Counted from the first letter of the stretch, positions 34,837-43,567 are shown. The stretch: DNA of 47,673 nt from Nonomuraea sp. MG754425 (GCF_021699195.1 NZ_SSXE01000057.1:1-47673); one strand, 5' to 3'. Numbers and translations: made by a program. Notes: generated from the sequence alone by a model not told the origin.

Positions 34837-35166
34837 CCCCATGAACGACACCACGGACGGCCGGCAGCCGGGAAACCCGGCGGCACCGCTCCGGGCCCGC
34901 TCCGCACCGAGCTGATCGAGGGCCCGCCGGGCAGCCCATGGGACCCGGGGCCGGGCCCGCGCTGCGACCACCTCGGTTACTGGGCGCAGGACCTCGACGC
35001 CGCCGTGCTGAGTCTGGACGAGCGGGGTTGCCCCCTGGACTTCGACGCCCGCCCGTACGGCCGCCCGTTCACCTACCACCGCATGCCCGCACTCGGCCTG
35101 CGGGTGGAACTCGTGGACGTCTCGGTCCGGCCGCAGTTTCTGAGCAGGTGGGGGGCTGGGGAGTGA
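34837..35166 (+). pseudogene. Remnant of a VOC/glyoxalase-like protein
   Basis: The frame from about 34903 to the TGA at 35164-35166 gives a C-terminal half of a VOC-like domain: LRTELIEGPPGSPWDPGPG, HLGYWAQDLDAAVLSL, RPFTYHRMPALGLRVELVD. The frame is open back to 34837 but contains no N-terminal half and no good start. An ATG at 34841 belongs to another frame and stops after 24 codons. Loss of the N-terminal half, or a frameshift plus deletion, is likely. A short functional protein cannot be excluded. Confidence 0.5.
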
Positions 35167-35188
35167 GCCCACGGGTAGCACGTTCCCC

Positions 35189-35641
35189 ATGCACACACTC
35201 GTCAGGAGCCTGATCGCGGGTGCGGCGGGCACCAGCGCGCTCAACGTCGCCTCGTACCTCGACATGGCGATCCGGGCCCGCGGCGCGAGCAGCACCCCGC
35301 AGCAGGCCGTGGCGAAGCTGACCGGCCTGGCGGACCTGAGCCTCGGCGACGGCGACGAGGCCGGGCACCGCAAGGAGGCGCTGGGCGCGCTGCTCGGCTA
35401 TGCCACGGGCGCGGGCGCCGCCCTCTGCTACGGCCTGCTCTGCTCCGGCCGCCGCCTGCCGTGGCCGGCGGGGGTGGTGACGATGACGGCGCTCGCCATG
35501 ACCGGCTCGAACGGCCCGCTCATCGCGCTCGGGATCACGGACCCGCGCGACTGGTCGGCCGCGGCGTGGATCTCGGACATCGTCCCGCACCTGGCGTACG
35601 GGATCGCCGCGTACGCGGCCTACGACGGGCTGCGTCCCTGA
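35189..35641 (+). CDS. Small hypothetical membrane protein
   Basis: A 150-residue protein with several hydrophobic stretches (about 8-25, 65-85, 90-115, 130-145). I recognise no function. Its sequence is coherent: MHTLVRSLIAGAAGTSALNV at the start, GYATGAGAALCYGLL in the middle, and DIVPHLAYGIAAYAAYDGL at the end. Similar small proteins are common in Actinobacteria. It starts 23 bp after the VOC remnant and is convergent with the second sugar importer. Confidence 0.65.
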   Translation: MHTLVRSLIAGAAGTSALNVASYLDMAIRARGASSTPQQAVAKLTGLADLSLGDGDEAGHRKEALGALLGYATGAGAALCYGLLCSGRRLPWPAGVVTMTALAMTGSNGPLIALGITDPRDWSAAAWISDIVPHLAYGIAAYAAYDGLRP

Positions 35642-35645
35642 CGGC

Positions 35646-35673
35646 GGGAGGGCGCGGGGGAGCGCGCCCTCCC
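35646..35673. terminator. Bidirectional hairpin between convergent genes
   Basis: A perfect 11-bp stem, GGGAGGGCGCG with CGCGCCCTCCC, around a 6-base loop. It lies between the stop at 35641 and the end of the minus-strand permease at 35677. Confidence 0.75.
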
Positions 35674-35676
35674 GGC

Positions 35677-36597
35677 TCAGCCCTTGACGGCCCCCACGAT
35701 CACGCCCTTCGTGAAGTGGCGTTGCACCAGGGGATACATGACCAGCGCGGGAATCACCGCGATCACCACGATGGCCATCTTGATCGCCAGCGTCGGGGGC
35801 GCGTCCCCGGTCACGCCCGCGGTGGCCGCCGGGAGCGGGTTGGAGTCGACCACGTACTGCCGGAGGATGAGCGCCAGCGGCCACCTGCGCGTGTCGTCCA
35901 TGTACAACATGGCGTTGAACCACGCGTTCCAGTAGCCCACGGCGTAGAACATGGCCACCACGGCGGTGACCGCCTTCGACATGGGCAGGACGATGCGGAA
36001 CAGGATCCGGAACTCGCCGGCCCCGTCGATGCGGGCGCTGTCCAGGATCTCGCCGGGGATGTTCATGAAGAACGAGCGCAGCACCACCACGTTGAACGCC
36101 GACACGGCGGTCGGCAGGATCAGCGACCAGTAGCTGTCCTTCAGCCCCAGCCCGCTGACCATCAGGTATACGGGGATGATGCCGGGGAAGAAGACGAACA
36201 TCAGCAGCACGCTGAACAGCAGCGGCCGGTGCAGGAACGAGCCCGGCCGCGACAGCGAGTACGCCCCCAGGACGCTCACCCCGGCGCTGATCAGCGTCCC
36301 GACGACGGTGACGCCGGTGCTCACCAGGATGGCCCGGCTGACGACCGTGTCGGAGAAGATCTGCCGGTAGGCCTCGAGCGTGATCCCGTCGGGCACCAGC
36401 ACGAGCCCGCCCGCCCGGGTCACGGTGGCGGAGGAACTCAGGCTGGTCAGGACGATCGTGTAGAGCGGGCCGAGCACGACCACGAGGATGACCACGATGA
36501 GCGTGCCCTTGCCGAACCGGCCGACCGGTGACGGGCGCTCCTCCCACGGGGCCAGGTGGCTCGGCCTGCGCCGGCGGCCGGTTGTCAGAGCGGTCAT
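35677..36597 (-). CDS. Second sugar ABC importer, LplC/YtcP-type permease
   Basis: A 306-residue inner-membrane permease with six segments. The docking loop is ILDSARIDGAGEFRILFRIV, and SYWSLILPTAVSAFNVVVLR and FYAVGYWNAWFNAMLYMDD are typical of the LplC class, which is usually used for polysaccharide-derived oligosaccharides. The ATG at 36597 overlaps the stop of the preceding permease (ATGA). Last gene of a three-gene operon (binding protein, permease, permease) without an ATPase. Confidence 0.88.
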   Translation of the reverse strand: MTALTTGRRRRPSHLAPWEERPSPVGRFGKGTLIVVILVVVLGPLYTIVLTSLSSSATVTRAGGLVLVPDGITLEAYRQIFSDTVVSRAILVSTGVTVVGTLISAGVSVLGAYSLSRPGSFLHRPLLFSVLLMFVFFPGIIPVYLMVSGLGLKDSYWSLILPTAVSAFNVVVLRSFFMNIPGEILDSARIDGAGEFRILFRIVLPMSKAVTAVVAMFYAVGYWNAWFNAMLYMDDTRRWPLALILRQYVVDSNPLPAATAGVTGDAPPTLAIKMAIVVIAVIPALVMYPLVQRHFTKGVIVGAVKG

Positions 36598-37583
36598 GAT
36601 CTCGAATACACCCCTCGTTCGCCGAACGCGTGCGCCACCCGGTTGGCCGCGACGATGAGCAGCAGCCCCACCAGGCCCTTGAACAGCCCGGCCGCGGCCC
36701 CGTAGCCGAGGTCGCCGGTGCGGATGCCCGACCAGTACACGAACGTGTCGAAGACCTCGGACGCCTCGCTGCCGACCGCGCTGCGTTGCAGCATGAACTG
36801 TTCGAAGCCGACGTTCAGGGCGTCGCCCAGTCGCAGGATCAACAGCAGGACGATCACCGGGCGCAGGCCGGGCAGCGTGATGTGCCACATGCGCCGCCAC
36901 CGGCGGGCCCCGTCCACGGCGGCGGCCTCGTACAGGTTGGGGTCGATGGTGCTGAGGGCGGCCAGGAAGATGATCGCGCCCCAGCCGGCGTCCTTCCAGA
37001 TGGTCTGTGAGGTGATGAGCAGGATGAACGTGTCGGAGTTCGTCATCCAGTCGACGCCCTCGTGGCCGTTCTCCCGCAGGATCTGCGCCAGCAGGCCCGC
37101 CCCGCCGAACATCTGCTGGAAGATGGCCACGACCAGCACCCAGGAGAAGAAGAACGGCATGTAGACCACGCCCTGCACGAACGCCCGCAGCCTGGCCGAG
37201 ACGATGCTGTTGAGCAGCAGCGCCAGCAGGATCGGCACGGGGAAGTAGAAGACGAGCTGGAAGGCGGTGATCGACAGGGTGTTGGCGATGGCGCGGATGA
37301 ACTGCGGGTCCTGGAAGAGCAGCGCGAAGTTGGTGAACCCGATGATCGGGCTTTCGACGATGCCGCCGGTGTAGGGGTTGTAGTCCTGGAAGGCGATCAC
37401 GTTGCCGAGCGCCGGGACCCACCAGAAGCCCACGACGACCAGCAGCATCGGCAGGTTCATCACCAGCAGCGGCCAGTCCCGGCGGAGCTTGGCCCGCCAG
37501 GTCAGGTCGTCCGGCTTGGCGTGTCGCCCGGGGGCGGGGGGTGTGGCCGGCCCGGAGGAGCGCCGGGTGGTCAGGACGCCCAC
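36594..37583 (-). CDS. Second sugar ABC importer, LplB/YteP-type permease
   Basis: A 329-residue permease. After a basic, cytoplasmic N-terminus (about 1-40) come six hydrophobic segments. The LplB signatures are NVIAFQDYNPYTGG, GVVYMPFFFSWVLVVAIF and the docking loop EAAAVDGARRWRRMWHITLP. It lies about 40 bp after the binding-protein gene and is coupled to the next permease by a 4-bp overlap. Confidence 0.88.
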   Translation of the reverse strand: MGVLTTRRSSGPATPPAPGRHAKPDDLTWRAKLRRDWPLLVMNLPMLLVVVGFWWVPALGNVIAFQDYNPYTGGIVESPIIGFTNFALLFQDPQFIRAIANTLSITAFQLVFYFPVPILLALLLNSIVSARLRAFVQGVVYMPFFFSWVLVVAIFQQMFGGAGLLAQILRENGHEGVDWMTNSDTFILLITSQTIWKDAGWGAIIFLAALSTIDPNLYEAAAVDGARRWRRMWHITLPGLRPVIVLLLILRLGDALNVGFEQFMLQRSAVGSEASEVFDTFVYWSGIRTGDLGYGAAAGLFKGLVGLLLIVAANRVAHAFGERGVYSRS

Positions 37584-37623
37584 GGCGGGCCCTTCACCTC
37601 GCGGCAGGCCCAGGACAGCCCCT

Positions 37624-39264
37624 TCACAGCCGGCCGTTCTCGCGCGCGACCTTCATGTAGAACTCGCGCGCCTCGTTCCCGCCCTGCTCCTGCCAGTCCT
37701 TGAGGATCTTGGGCCACTCGGAGACGGGCCGCTTGCCGCGGAAGATCTCCTGCATCTTGTCCTCGGTGGGGGTGACCAGGCCGGCCATCTTGGAGGGCGT
37801 CTCCACGCGGATGCCGACGAACGGGTCGGCCTCCAGGATCTTCGACGCCTTGGTCTGCCAGTCCCACTGCGCCTGGACGAGGCCCTCGTACTGGCTCATC
37901 GCGTTGGCGTTGGGGCGGCCGGACAGGAACATGTACGTCGGCGCGACCTCCTTGCGCCCGAGGGCGGTCTGCTTGACCTTGCCGTCCTCGACCTTGTAGT
38001 GGGTGCCCTCGACCCCGTTGGTGACCAGTTCGTACTCCTGGGTGCCGAACGGTCCTGAGGTCCAGTTGGACAGCGCGAGCAGTTCGCGGGTGCGTGCGTC
38101 GCCGAGGCCCTTCTTGATGAAGACGAACATGCTGGCCGGCTCGTTGCGCCACATGATGGGCGTGCCGCCCGCGTGCGCCGGGTACGGATCGACGATCTGC
38201 ATGTCGAACTTCGGGTTGTCGGGCTGGAAGCGGCCCAGGCTCTCGTGCCAGGCGCCGAGGCCGTCGCGGTAGACGATCATCTGGCCGCTGCCGAAGATGC
38301 CCTTGTTGTCGGCGTCCTTGTTGGCCACGACGTCGGGGTGCACGTACCCGGCCTCGAAGATCTTGGTCATCGCCTCGATCGCGGCGGCCCACTCCTCGGT
38401 CTCGTACTTGTAGACGAGCGTGCCGTCGCCCTTCTTGCGCCATTCGCGCGGCGCGCCGAAGGCCCGCTGGAGTTCCTGCTCCATGCCGCCGCCGTAGGCC
38501 CAGCGCTTCTTCTTGGCGTCGGTGATCGCCTTGCCGAGCGCGAGCAGGTCGTCGGCGCTCTTGGGGTGTTCCAGGCCGAGTTCGGCAAGGATGTCCTGGC
38601 GGACGAAGGTGGCGAACGGGTACGGGTCGTTCTGCCAGGGGATGCCCTGCAGGATCCCGCCGAAGACGCCGTACTGCCAGGCGGCGGTGTCGTAGTTGGC
38701 CAGGAGGGGGAACTCCTTGGCCTTGTCGCCGGCCAGGAAGGGGGACAGGTCGGCGAAGAGCTTGTTGGCCGCCTCGGTGAAGTGGCCGATCTTGATCAGC
38801 TCCCACTGCGGGACCATCACCATCTCGGGCACGTCGCCGCTGGCCAGGACGGTGCTGAGCTTCTGCCCGTAGGTGTTGCCGTCGGAGATGTTGAAGCGGA
38901 CGGTGCCCCCGAGCCGCTTGTTGACCTCCTCGTAGTAGGAGTTGCTGCCCAGACCGGGCGGCACGGTTCCCCACAGCGGCGTCATCGCGGTCACCTCCTT
39001 GCCGCTGGTGAGCGGCGGGGTGGTGACGGCCTGCACCATCTGCGCGGGGCGGGCCAGGAAGCCCGGCTGGACGAACTCGGCGCCGGCCAGGTCCGGCTTG
39101 AGCCCGGGGATCTCGAACGGGATCCTGGTGGGCACCAGGCCCTTGAGCTTGTCGGCCGCGACGGCGGTGCCCTTGGGCGCCTGTCTCTTCTCGGCGCAGC
39201 CCGCCACCAGAACGCTCGCGCCGACCAGGCCGAGGAACCCGCGGCGAGTCGTGGAGTTCGGCAT
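37624..39264 (-). CDS. Second sugar ABC importer, large substrate-binding lipoprotein
   Basis: A 546-residue binding protein of the LplA type. It has a twin-arginine-like start (TTRRGFLGLVG) with lipobox VLVAG-C near residue 23. Characteristic segments are MTPLWGTVPPGLGSNSYYEE, DVPEMVMVPQW, IPWQNDPYPFATFVRQDIL, and GQMIVYRDGLGAW. Large size and the LplB/LplC partners suggest an oligosaccharide ligand. It is divergent from the ROK gene, with a candidate operator in the 220-bp gap. This is the second importer of the block and might take a differently decorated xyloglucan fragment; that is inference. Confidence 0.88.
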   Translation of the reverse strand: MPNSTTRRGFLGLVGASVLVAGCAEKRQAPKGTAVAADKLKGLVPTRIPFEIPGLKPDLAGAEFVQPGFLARPAQMVQAVTTPPLTSGKEVTAMTPLWGTVPPGLGSNSYYEEVNKRLGGTVRFNISDGNTYGQKLSTVLASGDVPEMVMVPQWELIKIGHFTEAANKLFADLSPFLAGDKAKEFPLLANYDTAAWQYGVFGGILQGIPWQNDPYPFATFVRQDILAELGLEHPKSADDLLALGKAITDAKKKRWAYGGGMEQELQRAFGAPREWRKKGDGTLVYKYETEEWAAAIEAMTKIFEAGYVHPDVVANKDADNKGIFGSGQMIVYRDGLGAWHESLGRFQPDNPKFDMQIVDPYPAHAGGTPIMWRNEPASMFVFIKKGLGDARTRELLALSNWTSGPFGTQEYELVTNGVEGTHYKVEDGKVKQTALGRKEVAPTYMFLSGRPNANAMSQYEGLVQAQWDWQTKASKILEADPFVGIRVETPSKMAGLVTPTEDKMQEIFRGKRPVSEWPKILKDWQEQGGNEAREFYMKVARENGRL

Positions 39265-39350
39265 GGCTCGCTCCCTTCTCCGAGTGGGGATTGGCCTCTT
39301 TGGACGCAGACCCCGCTGTCGGTGGACCGCTGGACGGCGCCCACCTAAAA

Positions 39351-39377
39351 TTAGTTGGTATTGCGACCAAACAAATT
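39351..39377. promoter_or_regulatory. Candidate ROK operator in the ROK/binding-protein divergent region
   Basis: TTGGT (39355-39359), six bases, ACCAAAC (39366-39372). TTGGT and ACCAA form a perfect 5-bp dyad. It lies about 87 bp before the importer binding-protein start and 108 bp before the preferred ROK start, so it can serve both directions. Confidence 0.63.
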
Positions 39378-39484
39378 AGTAGACTGTGGCGGCGCCCACA
39401 AGTGAGCGCGGTGGTCACAGGTTGGTGAAGGGAGCCCGCGATGCGGCATGCTGGGATCACTTCTTGGCGGGAACGGGGCTGATA

Positions 39485-40696
39485 TTGATCACTTCAACGA
39501 CCGGCCCTCAGCCGGCCGACTTCGCCGACGTGCGGGCCACCAACCTCGCGGTCGTCCTGCGGTTCGTCCGCGAGCACGCGCCGTGCTCGCGGGCCGACAT
39601 CGCGGCCTCCACCGGGCTGAACAAGGCGACGGTCTCCAGCCTGGTCGCCGACCTCATCGACCGGCGGCTGGTCCGCGAGACCGGGCTCACCGAGAACCGC
39701 GTCGGCAGGCCGGCCACGATGCTCGTCCTCGACGGCTCCCCGTACGCGGCCATCGGCGTCGAGATCAACGTCGACACCGTGTCGGCGGTGGCCACCGACC
39801 TGGCGGGGGAGCGGCTGCTCACGTGGCGGCGCTCGTTCTCGGGGGGCGAGTCGGTCAACCAGGGCGTGGCGGGCGTCGGGGCGATCATCCGGCGGGTGGT
39901 CACCCGGATGGCCAGGGAGGAGCGCCAGGTGCTCGGCCTGGCCGTGGCCGTGCCGGGGCTGATCGACGTGCAGGGCACCGTACGCATCGCGCCCAACCTC
40001 GGCTGGCACGACGCCGACATCGGCGGCGACCTCGCCAAGGCGCTGCGCGACCCGGGCTTTCCCATCCAGGTCGACAACGACGCCAACCTCGCGGCCCTGG
40101 CCGAGCAGCGCTTCGGCGCCCACGCGGGCGCCTCCGACCTGGTCTATCTCACCGGCGAGCTGGGCGTGGGCGCCGGCATCATCCTCGACGGACGGCTGCG
40201 CCGGGGCGGGCGCGGCTACAGCGGCGAGATCGGCCACGTGCAACTCGACCCCGACGGCCCCGTCTGCCGCTGCGGCCGGCGCGGCTGCCTGGAGGCCATG
40301 GCGGGCATCGGCGCGGTGCTGCGCAGAGAGCCGTCCCCGGCGGAGATCCAGATCGAGATCGAAGAGGTCGTCCGCCTGGCGCGGGCCGGCGATCCCGGCA
40401 CCCTCGGCACGCTCGAAGGGGTGGGCCGGAGCCTGGGCAAGGGCGTGTCGATCCTGGCGAACCTGCTCAACCCCGAGGTGGTCATCCTCGGCGGCTACTT
40501 CGTGCCGCTGGCTCCGTGGCTGCTGCCGGCCGTCCACGAGGAGCTGGGCTCGCGCGTGATCGCCTCGGAGGCCGGCGGGTGCCAGGTCGTGGCCTCGACG
40601 CTGGGCCACGACGCCGCCGCGCTCGGCGGTGCCGCGAGGGTGCTCGACTCCGTCGATTCGGGAAGATTGCCCGGAGGATTGTCGCGAATCTCTTGA
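39485..40696 (+). CDS. ROK-family transcriptional repressor
   Basis: A 403-residue NagC/XylR-type regulator. The N-terminal winged helix is at about residues 15-75 (NLAVVLRFVREHAPCSRADI, then STGLNKATVSSLVADLIDRR). The sugar-kinase-like part has GVEINVDTVSAVATDLAG, VPGLIDVQG, the catalytic-region DNDANLAALAEQRFG, GELGVGAGIILDG, EIGHVQLDP, and the zinc cluster CRCGRRGCLEA. Such proteins release DNA on binding a sugar. A TTG at 39485 gives the usual N-terminal length; a GTG near 39425 and an upstream GTG at 39386 are less likely since the latter would sit almost on the operator. It is divergent from the second importer, and three similar dyads in the block suggest it controls importers, alpha-xylosidase and GH74. 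Confidence 0.85.
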   Translation: MITSTTGPQPADFADVRATNLAVVLRFVREHAPCSRADIAASTGLNKATVSSLVADLIDRRLVRETGLTENRVGRPATMLVLDGSPYAAIGVEINVDTVSAVATDLAGERLLTWRRSFSGGESVNQGVAGVGAIIRRVVTRMAREERQVLGLAVAVPGLIDVQGTVRIAPNLGWHDADIGGDLAKALRDPGFPIQVDNDANLAALAEQRFGAHAGASDLVYLTGELGVGAGIILDGRLRRGGRGYSGEIGHVQLDPDGPVCRCGRRGCLEAMAGIGAVLRREPSPAEIQIEIEEVVRLARAGDPGTLGTLEGVGRSLGKGVSILANLLNPEVVILGGYFVPLAPWLLPAVHEELGSRVIASEAGGCQVVASTLGHDAAALGGAARVLDSVDSGRLPGGLSRIS

Positions 40697-40767
40697 CCTT
40701 GGTCACGCGGACGTGCACCCTTCAGTCAATCCACCGAAATGTCCGCGTAACTTCCCCCAGGCCGGTC

Positions 40768-40783
40768 GTCGAAGCGCTTCGAC
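40768..40783. promoter_or_regulatory. Perfect 16-bp palindrome, probable LacI operator
   Basis: GTCGAAGCGCTTCGAC is self-complementary with a central CG-containing GCGC, the form of LacI-family operators. It ends 18 bp before the ATG at 40802. The gene for a LacI-type repressor is the second gene of the same transcript, so autoregulation is likely. Confidence 0.7.
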
Positions 40784-40801
40784 ACTCTCAGAGGGATGAC
40801 C

Positions 40802-43567
40802 ATGCAACAACCCCCCTTCCGCGACCCATCGGCCCCGCTTCGCGACCGGATCGACGACCTGATGGGCCGGCTCACCCTTGAGGAGAAGGTGGGCCTGCTG
40901 CACCAGTACCAGGCCCCGGTCGAGCGGCTGGGGCTCGGCACGTTCCGCACCGGCACCGAGGCGCTGCACGGCCTGGCCTGGCTCGGCCCGGCCACCGTCT
41001 TCCCGCAGGCCGTCGGGCTGGCCTCGACCTGGGACCGCGACCTCGTCCGCAGGGTCGGCGAGGCGACCGGTGACGAGGTGCTGGCCTTCCACCACAAGGA
41101 TCCCGCCGGGGCGGGGCTCAACGTGTGGGCGCCCGTGGTCAACCCGCTGCGCGACCCCCGGTGGGGACGCAACGAGGAAGGCTACTCCGAAGACCCGTGG
41201 CTGACCTCGGTCATGGCCACGGCCTATGCCCGTGGGCTTCGTGGGAGCGCTCCCGAAATCCTGAAGACCGCCCCGACGCTCAAGCACTTCCTCGCCTACA
41301 ACAACGAGACCGACCGGTGCACGACCTCCAGCAACCTGCCGCCCAGGGTGCTGCACGAGTACGAGCTGCCGGCCTACCGCGGGCCCATCGAGTCGGGCGT
41401 GGCGGTGGCCGTCATGCCGTCGTACAACCTGGTCAACGGCCGTCCGGCGCATCTCAGCCCGCTGATCGAGCAGGTGCTGCGCGCCTGGGCGCCGGACGAT
41501 CTGCTCGTCGTCAGCGACGCGTACGCGCCGGGCAACCTCACCGCGCTGCAGGGCTACCACGACTCGCCCCCGGAGGCGTACGCGCACGCGGTCCAGGCGG
41601 GGCTGGACAGCTTCACCCAGGACGACGACCGCTCCGAGGCCACCCTCGGCCACCTGCGCGACGCCCTCGCGCGGGGGCTGCTGAGCGAGCCGGACGTGGA
41701 CCGGGCCGTGCGGCACGCCTTGTCGATCCGGTTCCGGCTGGGCGAGTTCGACCCGGCGACGCCGTACGACGACATCAACGACAACGTGGTCAACTGCCCC
41801 GAGCACCAGGCGCTGGCCAGGGAGGCGGCGCGGCGCTCGTTCGTGCTGCTGGAGAACGACGGCCTGCTGCCGCTGCGCGACGTGACCAGGATCGCGGTGA
41901 TCGGGCAGCTCGGCGACACGCTGATGGAGGACTGGTACAGCGGCACCCTGCCGTACGCCGTCACCGCCCGCGCCGGGCTGGCCGAGCGGTGCGAGACCGT
42001 GTTCTGCGAGGCCGTGGACCGCGTGACGCTGACCGCCGAGGCGGGCCCCGTCACCGCCGACCCCGCGGGCGGGCCGCTGAGCGCGGGGGCCGCGGAGCCG
42101 GGGCTGTTCGACCTGTTCGACTGGGGCGGCGGCGCGTACGCGCTGCGCGCGGTGCGGACCGGCCGCTTCGTGTCGGTGGACGGCGTCACCCTCGTGAACG
42201 ACCAGCCCGGCCCGAACGGGTGGGAGGTGCGCCAGACGTTCCGCATGGAGGAGCGCCCGCGCGGCACGCTCGCCCTGCGCCACATCTCGACCGGCTGCTA
42301 CGTCGGCGTCGCCGAGGACGGCGTGCTGCGCCTGGTGGACGACGCCGACCAGGCCGCCTGGCTGGCCATGGACGTGCTCACCGCCGGCGCCGACGAGGCC
42401 GCCCGCCTGGCCGCCACCGCCGACGTGGCGGTCGTGGTGGTCGGCGACCACCCCCTGGTCAACGGCCGCGAGACCGAGGACCGCATGACGCTGGCCCTGG
42501 CCCCCGCCCAGGACGCCGTGGTACGGGCCGTGCGCAAGGCGAACCCGCGTACCGTGATGGTCATCACCAGCGGCTACCCGATCACCTGGACCGAGGGCGA
42601 GCTGCCCGCGGTGCTCTGGTCGGCGCACGGCGGCCAGGAGTACGGCCACGCGCTGGCCGAGGTGCTGTTCGGCGACGCCGACCCCGAGGGCCGCCTCACC
42701 CAGACGTGGTACCGCTCCGAGCAGGAGCTGCCCGACCTGCTCGACTACGACATCATCGCCTCCGACGCCACCTACCAGTACTTCCGCGGCAGCCCCCTGC
42801 ACCCCTTCGGCCACGGCCTCAGCTACACCGCCTTCGAGTACGCCGATCTGCGCGTGCGGCGGGCCGGCGACGTGGTGGAGATCGAGGCCACCGTCACGAA
42901 CGCGGGCCCGCGGCCCGGCGTCGAGGTCGTGCAGTTCTACACCCACCAGCAGCGCTCGCGCGTCAAGCAGCCGCTGCGCCGGCTGCGCGGCTTCGAGAAG
43001 GTGCGGCTGGAGCCGGGCGAGAGCCGGCCGGTCCGGCTCCGTCTGCCGGTCGCCGACCTGGCCTTCTGGGACGTCACCAGGGGCAGGTTCGTCGTGGAGA
43101 GCGCGCCGCATCAGGTCATGGTCGGCCGCAGCGCCACCGACCTGCGGCTGAGCGCCGGCCTGGAGATCGAGGGCGAGGTCATCCCGCCCCAGTCGGGGGT
43201 GCTGCGCGCGGCCTGCCACGACGAGTACGACGCGATCACGTTCGTGGACGAGAGCAGACGGGACGGCGACGCCGTGCGCTCCGACGTCGAGGGCGCCTGG
43301 ATCCTGTTCCGCCAGGTGGACCTGACCGGCGTGACGACCTGCGTGGCCACGGCGGGCAGCACCGAAGGCGGCATGATCACCATCCGGCTCGGCGACCCGC
43401 TCTACGGCCGGGCGGTGGCCGTGTTCCCCGTGCCCAGGACCGCCCGCTACGACCACCACTCCATCACGGCCTCGCTCTCGGGCGGCGACGGGGTGCACGA
43501 TCTCTACGTGGTGTTCGAGAACGAGGGCGTGACGCTGGCCGGGGTCGACTTCGGAGCCGGGGCTTGA
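40802..43567 (+). CDS. GH3 beta-glycosidase, non-secreted paralogue
   Basis: A 921-residue enzyme of the same architecture as the secreted GH3 at 28417, but with no signal peptide, so probably cytoplasmic. Shared elements: RNEEGYSEDP, LKHFLAYNNET, nucleophile Asp239 in VVSDAYA, DWYSGTLPYAV, an insertion in the C-terminal sandwich (about residues 395-525, with LRAVRTGRFVSVDG and LALRHISTGCYVGV), VVVVGDHPLVNGRETEDRM, GHGLSYTAF, Fn3-like domain, and a C-terminal carbohydrate-binding-like domain. An ATG at 40796 is also possible; 40802 is preferred because AGAGGG then lies at a normal distance. Its stop overlaps the lacI start. It would remove beta-linked sugars from imported oligosaccharides. 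Confidence 0.87.
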   Translation: MQQPPFRDPSAPLRDRIDDLMGRLTLEEKVGLLHQYQAPVERLGLGTFRTGTEALHGLAWLGPATVFPQAVGLASTWDRDLVRRVGEATGDEVLAFHHKDPAGAGLNVWAPVVNPLRDPRWGRNEEGYSEDPWLTSVMATAYARGLRGSAPEILKTAPTLKHFLAYNNETDRCTTSSNLPPRVLHEYELPAYRGPIESGVAVAVMPSYNLVNGRPAHLSPLIEQVLRAWAPDDLLVVSDAYAPGNLTALQGYHDSPPEAYAHAVQAGLDSFTQDDDRSEATLGHLRDALARGLLSEPDVDRAVRHALSIRFRLGEFDPATPYDDINDNVVNCPEHQALAREAARRSFVLLENDGLLPLRDVTRIAVIGQLGDTLMEDWYSGTLPYAVTARAGLAERCETVFCEAVDRVTLTAEAGPVTADPAGGPLSAGAAEPGLFDLFDWGGGAYALRAVRTGRFVSVDGVTLVNDQPGPNGWEVRQTFRMEERPRGTLALRHISTGCYVGVAEDGVLRLVDDADQAAWLAMDVLTAGADEAARLAATADVAVVVVGDHPLVNGRETEDRMTLALAPAQDAVVRAVRKANPRTVMVITSGYPITWTEGELPAVLWSAHGGQEYGHALAEVLFGDADPEGRLTQTWYRSEQELPDLLDYDIIASDATYQYFRGSPLHPFGHGLSYTAFEYADLRVRRAGDVVEIEATVTNAGPRPGVEVVQFYTHQQRSRVKQPLRRLRGFEKVRLEPGESRPVRLRLPVADLAFWDVTRGRFVVESAPHQVMVGRSATDLRLSAGLEIEGEVIPPQSGVLRAACHDEYDAITFVDESRRDGDAVRSDVEGAWILFRQVDLTGVTTCVATAGSTEGGMITIRLGDPLYGRAVAVFPVPRTARYDHHSITASLSGGDGVHDLYVVFENEGVTLAGVDFGAGA

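Noticed and set aside
32043..34907. 954-codon minus-strand frame opposite GH74
   Set aside because: Same reason: it covers the GH74 gene exactly, and GH74 has blade repeats, linker and CBM2 on the plus strand.
39386..39484. Upstream start (GTG at 39386) for the ROK gene
   Set aside because: It would place the start only 9 bp from the candidate operator and add residues not typical of ROK repressors; TTG at 39485 fits better.
40703..43498. 931-codon minus-strand frame opposite the second GH3 gene
   Set aside because: It is a complementary shadow of the GH3 coding frame, rich in Gly/Arg/Val/Gln without any family motif.
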